Positions 54,796 to 62,955 of a stretch of 64,000 nt of DNA are shown piece by piece. The position numbers were made by a program, and so were the translations under genes. Under the pieces are notes generated by a model. The model saw only the letters and a program-made list of their open reading frames with translations, did not search any database and had not been told where the DNA came from. This DNA is from Streptomyces griseorubiginosus (GTDB lineage: Bacteria > Actinomycetota > Actinomycetes > Streptomycetales > Streptomycetaceae), in the NCBI RefSeq assembly GCF_001514195.1, contig NZ_KQ948734.1, forward strand, positions 898,462 to 962,461, read 5' to 3'. Position 1 is the first letter of the stretch. Each line of letters begins with the position of its first letter.

Positions 54796-56244
54796 CCGCG
54801 CGATCGGCGCCGCCACCCCGCCCCCGGTGATCTCCCCGCGGTCGGCCGCCGCGTCCTCCACCACCACCGCCACCGCGACCTTCGGCTCCACGTCCCGGTC
54901 GCCCTGCGCCCAGGACACGAACCAGGCGTACGGCGTCCCCGCGTTGCCGATGCCGTGCTGGGCGGTGCCCGTCTTGCCGCCGACGGTGGCCCCCGGGATC
55001 GCCGCGTTGGTGCCGGTCCCCTCCGTGACCACCTGCGTCATGAGCTCCCTCAACTGCGCGGCCGTCGACGGGTACATCACCTGCCGCCCCGGCCGCGGGC
55101 CCGCCGTCGCCACCGTCGTGCCGCGGCTCGTCGTGGTCCGCTCCACCAGGTACGGCGTGCGCAGCTGACCGCCGTTGGCGACCGCCGCCGAGACCATCGC
55201 CATCTGGAGCGGGGTCGCCCGGGTGTTGTACTGACCGATCGACGACAGCGCCAGCTGCGCCTTGTCGACGGTCGGGTCGAAGGTGGACCGGGCCACCGAG
55301 AACGGGATCCGCAGCGCGTCGTCGTTGAAGCCGAAGGCGTGCGCGGTGGCCGTCATGTCCCCGACCCCCACGTCCACCCCGAGCTTGGCGAACACCGTGT
55401 TGCACGACCACCGGAACGCCTCCCGCAGCGAGAGGTCCTCGCAGCCGTCCGACTCGTTGGTCAGCGAGGTCCGGGTGCCGGGCAGGCGGTACGGCGCGGG
55501 CGAGTCCGTCGGCGCGTCCAGGTCCGTCACGACCCCCGCGTCGAGGGCCGCGGCCGCCGTGACCACCTTGAACGTCGAACCCGGCGGATAGGTCTGCCGT
55601 ACCGCCCGGTTGAGCATCGGCTTCTCCCGGTCCGCGTTGAGCCGGGCCCAGGACCGGCCCACCCCGGGGTCGTTGCCCGACAGCACCTCCGGGTCGTACG
55701 ACGGCGAGGACACCAGTGCCAGGATCCGCCCCGTCGTCGGCTCCACGGCCGCCACCGCGCCCTTGCGCCCGGCGAGCCCGCGGAAGGCCGCCTGCTGCGC
55801 GGCCCCGTCGATCGTGGTGACGACGTCCCCGCCCGGGTTGCGCCGCCTGGTGAAGTCGTTCCACAGCGCGAACGGCGTCAGCAGCGGGTCCGAGCCGGAC
55901 AGGACCCCGTCCTCGGTGTGCTCGAGCAGGGTCGTGCCGTACTCCTGCGAGGCGAAGCCGGTCACCGGAGCGAACAACGGCCCGTTGGCGTACGTCCGTT
56001 CGTAGCGCAGCTGCTCCCCGGTGTCCCGGGATCCGGTGACCGGCCGTCCGTCGACCAGGATGTCGCCGCGCCGCAGACCGTAACGGGCGATGACCTCACG
56101 GCGGTTGGCCGGGTTCTCGTCGTGGGCGGCCGCCTCGAAGACCTGGACGCGGGTGGCGTTGACGAGGAGCGCCACCAGCAGCAGCGCGCAGAAACAGGCC
56201 GCGTGCCGGATGTAGCGGGCCATGCCGGGACCGTGCGTGCTCAT
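54760..56244 (-). CDS. Class B penicillin-binding protein (transpeptidase)
   Basis: A 494-residue protein. Membrane anchor about 14-32; active-site STFK (Ser223-Lys226), SCN (280-282) and KTGT (424-427) are all present. It crosslinks peptidoglycan outside the membrane. Its ATG overlaps the stop of the SEDS gene (ATGA), the usual SEDS/PBP pairing. GGGAGG precedes ATG 56244. In Streptomyces this is one of several SEDS-PBP pairs, so the process (division, elongation or sporulation) is not fixed by sequence. Confidence 0.92.
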   Translation of the reverse strand: MSTHGPGMARYIRHAACFCALLLVALLVNATRVQVFEAAAHDENPANRREVIARYGLRRGDILVDGRPVTGSRDTGEQLRYERTYANGPLFAPVTGFASQEYGTTLLEHTEDGVLSGSDPLLTPFALWNDFTRRRNPGGDVVTTIDGAAQQAAFRGLAGRKGAVAAVEPTTGRILALVSSPSYDPEVLSGNDPGVGRSWARLNADREKPMLNRAVRQTYPPGSTFKVVTAAAALDAGVVTDLDAPTDSPAPYRLPGTRTSLTNESDGCEDLSLREAFRWSCNTVFAKLGVDVGVGDMTATAHAFGFNDDALRIPFSVARSTFDPTVDKAQLALSSIGQYNTRATPLQMAMVSAAVANGGQLRTPYLVERTTTSRGTTVATAGPRPGRQVMYPSTAAQLRELMTQVVTEGTGTNAAIPGATVGGKTGTAQHGIGNAGTPYAWFVSWAQGDRDVEPKVAVAVVVEDAAADRGEITGGGVAAPIARAVMEAVLRSKE

Positions 56245-57605
56245 GGGGCCTCCGTCCCGTCGTACTGGCGGCGGGCCGAGTCGCTCACCCGGATCAGCAG
56301 CGCGACGATCGCCCAGTTGGTGACGACCGAGGAGCCGCCCTGGGCGAGGAACGGCATCGCCATGCCGGTGAGCGGGATCAGTCCGCCCACCCCGCCCGCG
56401 ATGACGAACACCTGGAGCGCCACGATGGAGGCGAGCCCGGTCGCAAGGAGCCGCCCGAACGGGTCGCGCAGGGACAGCCCGGCCCGGTAGCCGCGCTCCA
56501 CGAGCAGGCCGTACAGCAGGAAGATCGCGGACAGACCGGCCAGGCCCAGCTCCTCGCCGGCCGTGGCCAGGATGAAGTCGGACTTCGCGGCGAAACCGAT
56601 CAGGACGGAGTGCCCGAGCCCGAGCCCGGTGCCGAGCACCCCGCCCGCCGCGAACGAGAACAGGGACTGGGCGAGCTGGTTCGGGCCCAGGCCCGCCTCG
56701 ATCGACGCGAACGGGTGCAGCCAGTCCTCCACCCTGGTGTGCACATGCGGCTCCAGCCAGCCCACGGCGAAGGCCCCGACGGCGGCCAGCAGCAGCCCCA
56801 GCGCGATCCAGCCGGTGAGCCCGGTCGCCACGTACAGGAGCACCACGAACAGTCCGAAGAACAGCAGCGAGGTCCCGAGGTCCCGTTCGAGGACCAGCAC
56901 GCCCACGCTGATCAGCCAGATCGCGAGCACGGGCCCGAGGACCCGCCCGGTGGGCAGCTGGAGCTTCCAGAACCGGCGCCCGGCGAAGGCCAGCGCGTTC
57001 CGGTTGGCGGCCAGGTAGGCGGCGAAGAACACCGCGAGCAGCACCTTCGCGAACTCGCCCGGCTGGATGGAGAATCCGGCGACCCGGATCCAGATGCGGG
57101 CCCCGTTCACCGAGGGGAACAGGATCGGCAGGGTCAGCAGGACCAGCGCGGCGGCCACACAGACGTAGGCGTACCGCTGGAGCACCCGGTGGTCGCGCAG
57201 CGCCAGCACGACCACGATGAACAGGGCCACCCCCACCGTGGACCACACCAGCTGGGTGGGGGCCGCGCGGTCGCCGGGCGTCTCCAGGTCCAGCCGGTAG
57301 ATCAGCACCAGGCCCAGGCCGTTGAGCAGCACCCCGATGGGCAGCAGCAGCGGATCGGCGTCCGGCGCCCGCAGGCGTACGGCGAGATGCGCGAGCAGCG
57401 CCAGCACGCCGAGCCCGGCGCCGTAGCCGGCGGCGCCGGGCGGGACGGTGCCGTGCCGGGCGAGGCCGACAGCGCAGTAGCCGTACACGCAGAGCAGGAC
57501 GGCGAGGACGATGAGGGCCAGTTCGATGCCGCGGCGCCGGGGCAGGCGTACCGCGGAAGCGGGGGTGTCCGCGGGTGGGGCCACGGTGGTTCCGGCCTTG
57601 GTCAT
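56241..57605 (-). CDS. SEDS-family glycosyltransferase (FtsW/RodA)
   Basis: A 454-residue membrane protein with about ten helices. LIYRLDLETPGDRAAPTQLVW, FSIQPGEFAKVLLAVFFAAY, VLERDLGTSLLFFG (the catalytic Asp region), and VGGLIPLTGMAMPFLAQGGSSVV are typical. It polymerises lipid II with its partner PBP. ATG 57605 is preceded by TAAGTT (57617-57612) at 6 nt, so the two-gene mRNA is leaderless. Confidence 0.93.
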   Translation of the reverse strand: MTKAGTTVAPPADTPASAVRLPRRRGIELALIVLAVLLCVYGYCAVGLARHGTVPPGAAGYGAGLGVLALLAHLAVRLRAPDADPLLLPIGVLLNGLGLVLIYRLDLETPGDRAAPTQLVWSTVGVALFIVVVLALRDHRVLQRYAYVCVAAALVLLTLPILFPSVNGARIWIRVAGFSIQPGEFAKVLLAVFFAAYLAANRNALAFAGRRFWKLQLPTGRVLGPVLAIWLISVGVLVLERDLGTSLLFFGLFVVLLYVATGLTGWIALGLLLAAVGAFAVGWLEPHVHTRVEDWLHPFASIEAGLGPNQLAQSLFSFAAGGVLGTGLGLGHSVLIGFAAKSDFILATAGEELGLAGLSAIFLLYGLLVERGYRAGLSLRDPFGRLLATGLASIVALQVFVIAGGVGGLIPLTGMAMPFLAQGGSSVVTNWAIVALLIRVSDSARRQYDGTEAP

Positions 57606-57657
57606 GTCCGGAACTTACCCAAATATCACGGGTTGTCTGCGCTGTTTCCGCGGGGTG

Positions 57658-58056
57658 TCAGCACCAGCGTGGCGCGGTCCCGAGGACTCGGATGTACCGG
57701 GCCGAACCCCAGGCCCAGGTGCCGTCGGTGAGCAGGTACCACTGGCGGTCGCCCTGGACGTTCTGGCCGTTGGTCCTGCAGAAGATGGAGACGACCTCCC
57801 CCCGCTCGGCCCACCGGATGATCTGCCCGCCGCGGTTCGGCGCGCTGCGCAGGGCGAGCGAACTGGCCGTCACGACGCCTCTGGACAGCCGCTGGTCGGT
57901 GTGGCTCTGGCCCTGGCCCTGGTTCGGGTTCTGGCTCTGGTGGCTCGTCGAGGCGGCGCCGTCCCAGTCGTCGGCGGCGGCAGCGGGCACGGCGAGGGCG
58001 GAGACGGCGAGGGCACCGGCGGTGACAGCTATGGAGAAACGCGAGCGCAGGGACAT
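57658..58056 (-). CDS. Secreted SH3-like domain protein
   Basis: A 132-residue protein: signal peptide MSLRSRFSIAVTAGALAVSA to VPAAAA, a Gln/Ser/Asn-rich linker, then a bacterial SH3-like domain (ASSLALRSAPNRGGQIIRWAERGEVVSIFC..GDRQWYLLTDGTWAWGSARYIRV). May bind the wall. GGAGG lies 6 nt before ATG 58056. It is next to the SEDS/PBP genes, which supports a wall role. Confidence 0.82.
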   Translation of the reverse strand: MSLRSRFSIAVTAGALAVSALAVPAAAADDWDGAASTSHQSQNPNQGQGQSHTDQRLSRGVVTASSLALRSAPNRGGQIIRWAERGEVVSIFCRTNGQNVQGDRQWYLLTDGTWAWGSARYIRVLGTAPRWC

Positions 58057-58161
58057 GGGGAGACCTCCGTGGGAGGAGCGACAAACCTGACTGTTCGCCA
58101 CGTTAGGAGGCGTGCATCCGGGCCGCCTTTCCAACTGGGCCAGATGCGTTCGGACCGACGG

Positions 58162-59391
58162 CTACCCCAGCACCAACGTCGCCACCGCCCCACCCTCCAC
58201 CGCATTGGCAAACGAGAGCCGCGCCCCCAACACCTCCGCCTGCCCCACCGCGATGGTCAACCCCAGCCCGTGCCCCCGCGCCCCGCCCTCCGTACGGAAC
58301 CGCTGCGGCCCGTGCTCGACCAGGTATGCCGGAAACCCGTCCCCGTGATCCCGCACGGTCACCACGGGCCCGTCGACCGTCAGGGACACCGGCCCCCGCC
58401 CGTGCCGATGCGCATTGGCCACCAGATTCCCCAGCACCCGCTCCAACCGCCGCCGGTCCGTCTCCACGGCCACATCCCGCCGTACGACGACCTCGGTCTC
58501 CGTCCCCGACGCCCGCACCACCCGCTCGGCCAGTGCCCCGAGCGGCTCGGTGTCCAGCTCGACCGTCTCCCGGCCGGTGTCCAGCCGGGAGATCTCCAGC
58601 AGATCCTCCGTCAGCGTCCGCAACGCGCCCACCCGGTCCCGCACCAGCTCCGTGGGCCGCCCCGGCGGCAGCAACTCGGCGGCCGCGTGCAGCCCGGTCA
58701 GCGGTGTCCGCAGCTCGTGCGCCACGTCCGCGGTGAACCGCTGCTCGCTCAGCAGCTTCCCCTGGAGGGACGCCGCCATGGTGTCCAGCGCCGCGGCCAC
58801 CGCGGCCACCTCGTCCTGCGGTCGCGACGCGTCCTTCGTGAGGGGGTCGTCGACCCGCGCGTCGAGGTCGCCCGCGCTGATCCGCCGGGCCACCCGGGCG
58901 GTCGTGTCCAGCCGTCTCGTCACCCGCGTCACCGCGAACGCCCCCACCAGCAGCGTCGCCGTGATCGCGAGCCCCGACGACCACAGGATCGCCCGGTCGA
59001 GCCCCGCGATCGTGCGCGCGCCCTGCGAGTAGTCGACCTCCACGGCCAGCGCCCGGCGCCCGTCCACCGGACCGGCCGCCCACATCGTGGGACGCCCGCC
59101 GTGCACGCCGACCATCGTGCCGCGGTCCCCGGCCACCGCCAGCGCCCGCAACGACCCGGGCAGGTCCGGCGGATCCACCCAGGCGTCCCACTTCAGGGTG
59201 TCCCCGGCCTCGTACGCCGCCGTCGCGTCCCGCAGCCGGCTCAGCGCCAGGCCACGGGCCTCGCCGACGGTCTGGTTGGTCACCGAGACATGCACCAGCA
59301 CACCGAGCAGCGCGGCGAGGGCACAGCACATCACGGTGATGAACACGGCCGCCTTCACGGCCAGCGTGCCGGACCAGCGGGGGAGTCTCAT
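58162..59391 (-). CDS. Orphan sensor histidine kinase
   Basis: A 409-residue kinase. Membrane helices about 13-35 and 135-155 flank an outer domain of about 100 residues; HAMP follows; phosphoacceptor His225 in VAHELRTP; HATPase boxes VLGNLVANAHRHG, VRDHGDGFP and GHGLGLTIA. No response regulator lies next to it. Its ATG overlaps the stop of the lipoprotein gene (ATGA), so the two are translated together. Confidence 0.88.
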   Translation of the reverse strand: MRLPRWSGTLAVKAAVFITVMCCALAALLGVLVHVSVTNQTVGEARGLALSRLRDATAAYEAGDTLKWDAWVDPPDLPGSLRALAVAGDRGTMVGVHGGRPTMWAAGPVDGRRALAVEVDYSQGARTIAGLDRAILWSSGLAITATLLVGAFAVTRVTRRLDTTARVARRISAGDLDARVDDPLTKDASRPQDEVAAVAAALDTMAASLQGKLLSEQRFTADVAHELRTPLTGLHAAAELLPPGRPTELVRDRVGALRTLTEDLLEISRLDTGRETVELDTEPLGALAERVVRASGTETEVVVRRDVAVETDRRRLERVLGNLVANAHRHGRGPVSLTVDGPVVTVRDHGDGFPAYLVEHGPQRFRTEGGARGHGLGLTIAVGQAEVLGARLSFANAVEGGAVATLVLG

Positions 59392-60143
59392 CGCGCGCTC
59401 GCGGAGGGGACGGGTGAACGCCGTTGCCCGCTCGACGAGGGGCGGGGCGAGGGTCCGTCCGGCCCGGAGCGCAGCATCTCGTCGTGCGTCAGAAGCATCG
59501 ACTTCTGCTGCGGGTCCCAGGTCCACTGGAGCCGGTACTCGTACCCGGCCACCTCGGACGGGGAACGGATGATCACGGAGTGCCCGGCCAGCTCGACCCC
59601 GCTGACGGCGTCCTCCCAGTGCATGACCCGCACGAGCCGGTGCTTCTCGACGGTGTAGACGCGCACGGCGGTGACGTTCCCGGGCAGCTGCCGGAAGCCC
59701 AGCGTGAGGTCGGCCCGCCCGTCGCCGGTGAGATCGCGGTAGTACGGCTCCAGGACGGGGCACTCCCGTCCGGCCGCCCCCTGCTTGCCGCAGTCCGCCA
59801 TCCGGCGGAGCGTCTCGACGTACCCCCCACGTTCGTAGTCGGCCCGGTCCTCCTTGATCTCGGCGCGTACGACGGCGACCGGGTCCACCCGCCGGATGTC
59901 GTCGTGGGGCACGGAGATGCCCGCCACCACCTCCGACTCGACCTCCCCGACCTCGAAGGCGGGGCTGGAGGCGGGCGTCAGCTGCGGCCACAGCCGGTCC
60001 GGACTGATCGCGGTCGGCGTGGAGCCCGCCCCCACCAGGTCGCCCGCGTCACCACAGCCCGCCGCGCCCGCGAGCAGCAGGGCTGCGACGGCTGCGGTAC
60101 GGGCCGTCCGGGCCGTACGGGACCTGCGGCGGGCGGGTGGCAC
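59388..60143 (-). CDS. Lipoprotein coupled to the kinase
   Basis: A 251-residue lipoprotein. Lipobox LAGAAGC with Cys30, then a domain with two Cys (MADCGKQG, RECPVLE) and an alternating beta pattern (LTLGFRQLPGNVTAVRVYTVEKHRLVRVMHWEDAV). AGGAG precedes GTG 60143. By analogy with lipoprotein-regulated kinases it may set kinase activity; this is inference. Confidence 0.8.
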   Translation of the reverse strand: MPPARRRSRTARTARTAAVAALLLAGAAGCGDAGDLVGAGSTPTAISPDRLWPQLTPASSPAFEVGEVESEVVAGISVPHDDIRRVDPVAVVRAEIKEDRADYERGGYVETLRRMADCGKQGAAGRECPVLEPYYRDLTGDGRADLTLGFRQLPGNVTAVRVYTVEKHRLVRVMHWEDAVSGVELAGHSVIIRSPSEVAGYEYRLQWTWDPQQKSMLLTHDEMLRSGPDGPSPRPSSSGQRRSPVPSASAR

Positions 60144-60234
60144 TGTGCTCCTGGGGTCGGGGCGGGGGGATGCGTAGGCCTGACCACCTTATTCGTGTGG
60201 AAGTCCTTTTTGCGTTCCGCTGGTCCGGGCGGCC

Positions 60235-60777
60235 CTACTCGGTCAGCTCCTCCAGCAGCCGGGCCGTCGACAGCCCGGCCTGGAGGTACTCGACGAACAG
60301 GTCGTTGTGCAGCGCCCACGGCGAGCGCCGGCCGCGGATCAGCCGGATCGCCTCGTCGACCGTCCGCCCCCGGCGGACCAGGGCGTGCGCGACGACCAGT
60401 CCCGAGCGGTTGTAGCCGTGGTAACAGCGGACGAGGACCTTGCGGCCCTCGTCCAGTGCGTCGTTCGCGGCCTGCGCCAGCCGCATCACGCCCGCGAGCT
60501 GGGTGCCGTCCAGCGGGCCGTCCGGGATCGGCCACACGTGGTGCTCCACACCGGGATCGGGACCGTGCCCCGGCAGCCTGAGCAGGGTCTGCACGACATC
60601 GAACTCGTCCCGTACGACGGCGAACTCCCGTTGTCCGGACAGGCCCTGGAACTCGTGACCGCCCATCCACAGCCCGGGCACGATCTCGTTCCACGCCCGC
60701 TCCGGAGCCGGTACGTCGGGTTGCTTCCTGCGGGTCCGCAACAGCGCCTCCCCAAGCCCCTGCGCCAAGCCCTGCAC
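60235..60777 (-). CDS. Protein-tyrosine/dual-specificity phosphatase-like protein
   Basis: A 180-residue protein. The signature is RCYHGYNRSG: Cys118-x5-Arg124, a CX5R phosphatase loop in which the usual preceding His is Arg. An upstream Asp in WPIPDGPLD is a candidate general acid. This suggests a tyrosine- or dual-specificity-like phosphatase. GTG 60777 start; no clear ribosome site. No partner kinase adjoins, apart from the orphan histidine kinase. Confidence 0.78.
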   Translation of the reverse strand: MQGLAQGLGEALLRTRRKQPDVPAPERAWNEIVPGLWMGGHEFQGLSGQREFAVVRDEFDVVQTLLRLPGHGPDPGVEHHVWPIPDGPLDGTQLAGVMRLAQAANDALDEGRKVLVRCYHGYNRSGLVVAHALVRRGRTVDEAIRLIRGRRSPWALHNDLFVEYLQAGLSTARLLEELTE

Positions 60778-60881
60778 CTCACGGCGACTTACTGCGACTC
60801 ACTGTGACTCACCCCAAAGGTAACCGGCTTCTTGCCTGCGCAGCACCCCGCCTGTTCCCATGGTCCGTGGGGTGATGGTGC

Positions 60882-61685
60882 ATGAGCGGACTGCGCGTCG
60901 TACCGACCTGGCGCCATGGTCAGGAGCGGCTCTACGTCTGCCTCACGGACGGCAGGAACATCGCCTGGTACGACCGTGAGGCCGCCCGGATCAACCTGCT
61001 GAGCGAGGACCGCAGAGAGGATGTCCTGGACGCCCTCGGGCCCTTCCTCACCGGCCCGGTGGCTGTGGGCCCGCCCCCGGTGCCGACGCCGGCGGAACTG
61101 GCCCGGCTGACCCTCCACCCGGACGACGACCTGGCCCCGAACCGTCCCGGCGAGGCACTCCAGATCGCCCTGGACCGCGAGCCGGGGCCTGCGCACCGGT
61201 TCCGCCGCGATGCCCGCCGACGCGCCCTGGAGGCCGAACAGACGGTGGGCGAGGCGCTGGACCGCCTCGACGGGGCGGGCTGGCACACCCTGCACTCCGT
61301 CCCGCTGCCGGGCGGCGACCGCGTCCACCACCTGGTGATCGGCCCCGGCGGTCTCTACGCCGTCCACGCGCTGTACGCCCGCAAGCAGCGGGTCACGATC
61401 GCCGACCCGATGGTCACCCTGGGCCGCCGGGACCCGCACCCCCTGCTCCACCGAGTCCGAGCCGACGCCGCCCGCGCCTCCTACGCCCTGACGGCCGAGG
61501 TCTACCCGGTCCTGGCCCTGGTGTCCCCCTCGGTCATCACCCTCCCCCTCCCACTCCGAAACCTCCACATCACCACGGACACGGACCTGCCGGACCTGTC
61601 CCGGGAGGGCGGAGTCCTGAAACCGGCAGACGTGGAGGCGCTGCACGCGCTGGCCAGGGACCGGCGGACGTGGGAGAGGGTCTGA
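60882..61685 (+). CDS. NERD-like domain protein
   Basis: A 267-residue protein. The C-terminal half resembles the nuclease-related (NERD) domain: AEQTVGEALDRLDGAGWHTLHSVPLPGGDRVHHLVIGPGGLYAVHALYARKQRV, with the catalytic-type Asp/Glu/Lys spread. The N-terminal third is unassigned. Start ATG 60882 after GGGGTGATGG. Followed by the tandem GC elements. Confidence 0.65.
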   Translation: MSGLRVVPTWRHGQERLYVCLTDGRNIAWYDREAARINLLSEDRREDVLDALGPFLTGPVAVGPPPVPTPAELARLTLHPDDDLAPNRPGEALQIALDREPGPAHRFRRDARRRALEAEQTVGEALDRLDGAGWHTLHSVPLPGGDRVHHLVIGPGGLYAVHALYARKQRVTIADPMVTLGRRDPHPLLHRVRADAARASYALTAEVYPVLALVSPSVITLPLPLRNLHITTDTDLPDLSREGGVLKPADVEALHALARDRRTWERV

Positions 61686-61830
61686 GGGGCGGTCGGGTGA
61701 CTCCGGGGGGCGGGTGCGGTTTTTGGGGGTGCGCAGGGGGCCGGCTCAACGTGACCTGGGGCGGCTAGGCGTGGGTCTGGGGCTCGGGGTTTGCGGCTGA
61801 CCATGAAGCAGGCGCCCCCTGCAACCCCCT

Positions 61831-62011
61831 AGGGGCGCGGGGAACGGCGCGACAAGCCACAACGCACCCGCACCCGCCGAACAACCGAACCCGGCACCCC
61901 CATAGGCGCCCGGCCCAAGCCCAGCGCAGCGGGGGCGCGGGGAACTGCGCGACCAGCCACAACGCACCCGCACCCGCCTACGAACCGCCCCCGGCACCCC
62001 CGTAGGCACAC
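61831..62011 (+). repeat. Two tandem copies of the dispersed GC element, 100-bp period
   Basis: GGGGCGCGGGGAACxGCGCGAC at 61832 and 61932, each followed by CACAACGCACCCGCACCCGCC and a GGCACCCCC(A/G)TAGG end. The second copy runs into the LigD stop codon. Other copies are near 11389, 22040 and 22322. Confidence 0.8.
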
Positions 62012-62893
62012 TCACGGCAGCCGAGAACCCGACCCACCCCCCACCAACGGAGCCAACAGGTCGCCGTACTCCTGCAACCGAGCCACCACGTCCTCCGCCT
62101 CGAACGCCAGCATCCCAGGCCCCCCACACCCCTCGACCTCCCCCCAGGTCACCGGCGCCGACACCCACGGCCGCTCCCGAGCCCGCAACGTGTACGGAGC
62201 AGCCGTCGTCTTCCGCGCAGCGTTCTGGCTCCAGTCCACAAAAACCTTCCCCGGCCGCAGACTCCGCGTCATCCGATGCAGAGCCAGCCCCGGCAGAGCC
62301 CCCTCCGCCTCCACGGCCAGCCGCTTCGCGTACTCCGACACCTGATCGGACGACGCCCCCCGCACCGCCGCCAGCAGATGCAGCCCCTTGGACCCCGCGG
62401 TCTTCGGATACGCCTCGATCCCGTCGGAAGCCAACCGCTCCCGAAGCCACAGCGCGACCTCACAGCACTCCACGATCGTCGCCGGTGCCCCCGGATCGAG
62501 GTCGAGGACCAGCCGGTCGGCCTCCTCCGGCGAGTCGGCCAGCCACTGGTGGGTGTGGAACTCCGTGACCAGGTTCGCCGCCCACATCAGGCTCGCCAGA
62601 TCCTGGACCAGCACCATCCGGGCCGGCCCCTCGGACCGCGGCACCTCGGCCGTGGTGACCCAGTCGGGCGTACCCGGAGGGACGTTCTTGGTGAAGAACA
62701 CCTGTCCCTCGGGCCCGTCCGGATAGCGCAGGAAGGAGACCGCGCGGCCCCGCAGATGGGGGAGGAGGACGTCGGCGGTGGTGGCGTAGTAGTGGAGCAG
62801 CTCGCCCTTGGTGAAGCCGGTGGCCGGATACAGCACCTTCTCCAGATTGCTGAGCGCGAGCCGTCGCCCCTCCACCTCGGTGATCGGCGTCAT
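62012..62893 (-). CDS. LigD-type NHEJ DNA polymerase/primase (stand-alone)
   Basis: A 293-residue polymerase domain protein. LVLDLDPG gives catalytic Asp131/Asp133, SKGLHLL His172, and FVDWSQN Asp220, the AEP-superfamily pattern. It adds nucleotides at double-strand break ends in non-homologous end joining with Ku, which is divergent 62 nt away. The ligase domain is absent. ATG 62893 has TAGATT (62907-62902) 8 nt upstream, likely leaderless. Confidence 0.92.
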   Translation of the reverse strand: MTPITEVEGRRLALSNLEKVLYPATGFTKGELLHYYATTADVLLPHLRGRAVSFLRYPDGPEGQVFFTKNVPPGTPDWVTTAEVPRSEGPARMVLVQDLASLMWAANLVTEFHTHQWLADSPEEADRLVLDLDPGAPATIVECCEVALWLRERLASDGIEAYPKTAGSKGLHLLAAVRGASSDQVSEYAKRLAVEAEGALPGLALHRMTRSLRPGKVFVDWSQNAARKTTAAPYTLRARERPWVSAPVTWGEVEGCGGPGMLAFEAEDVVARLQEYGDLLAPLVGGGSGSRLP

Positions 62894-62955
62894 ACGATGA
62901 GAATCTAACGCAAAACGGCATAAAACGCCCCGATGCCCCAGGAAGGGTGCTGCTG

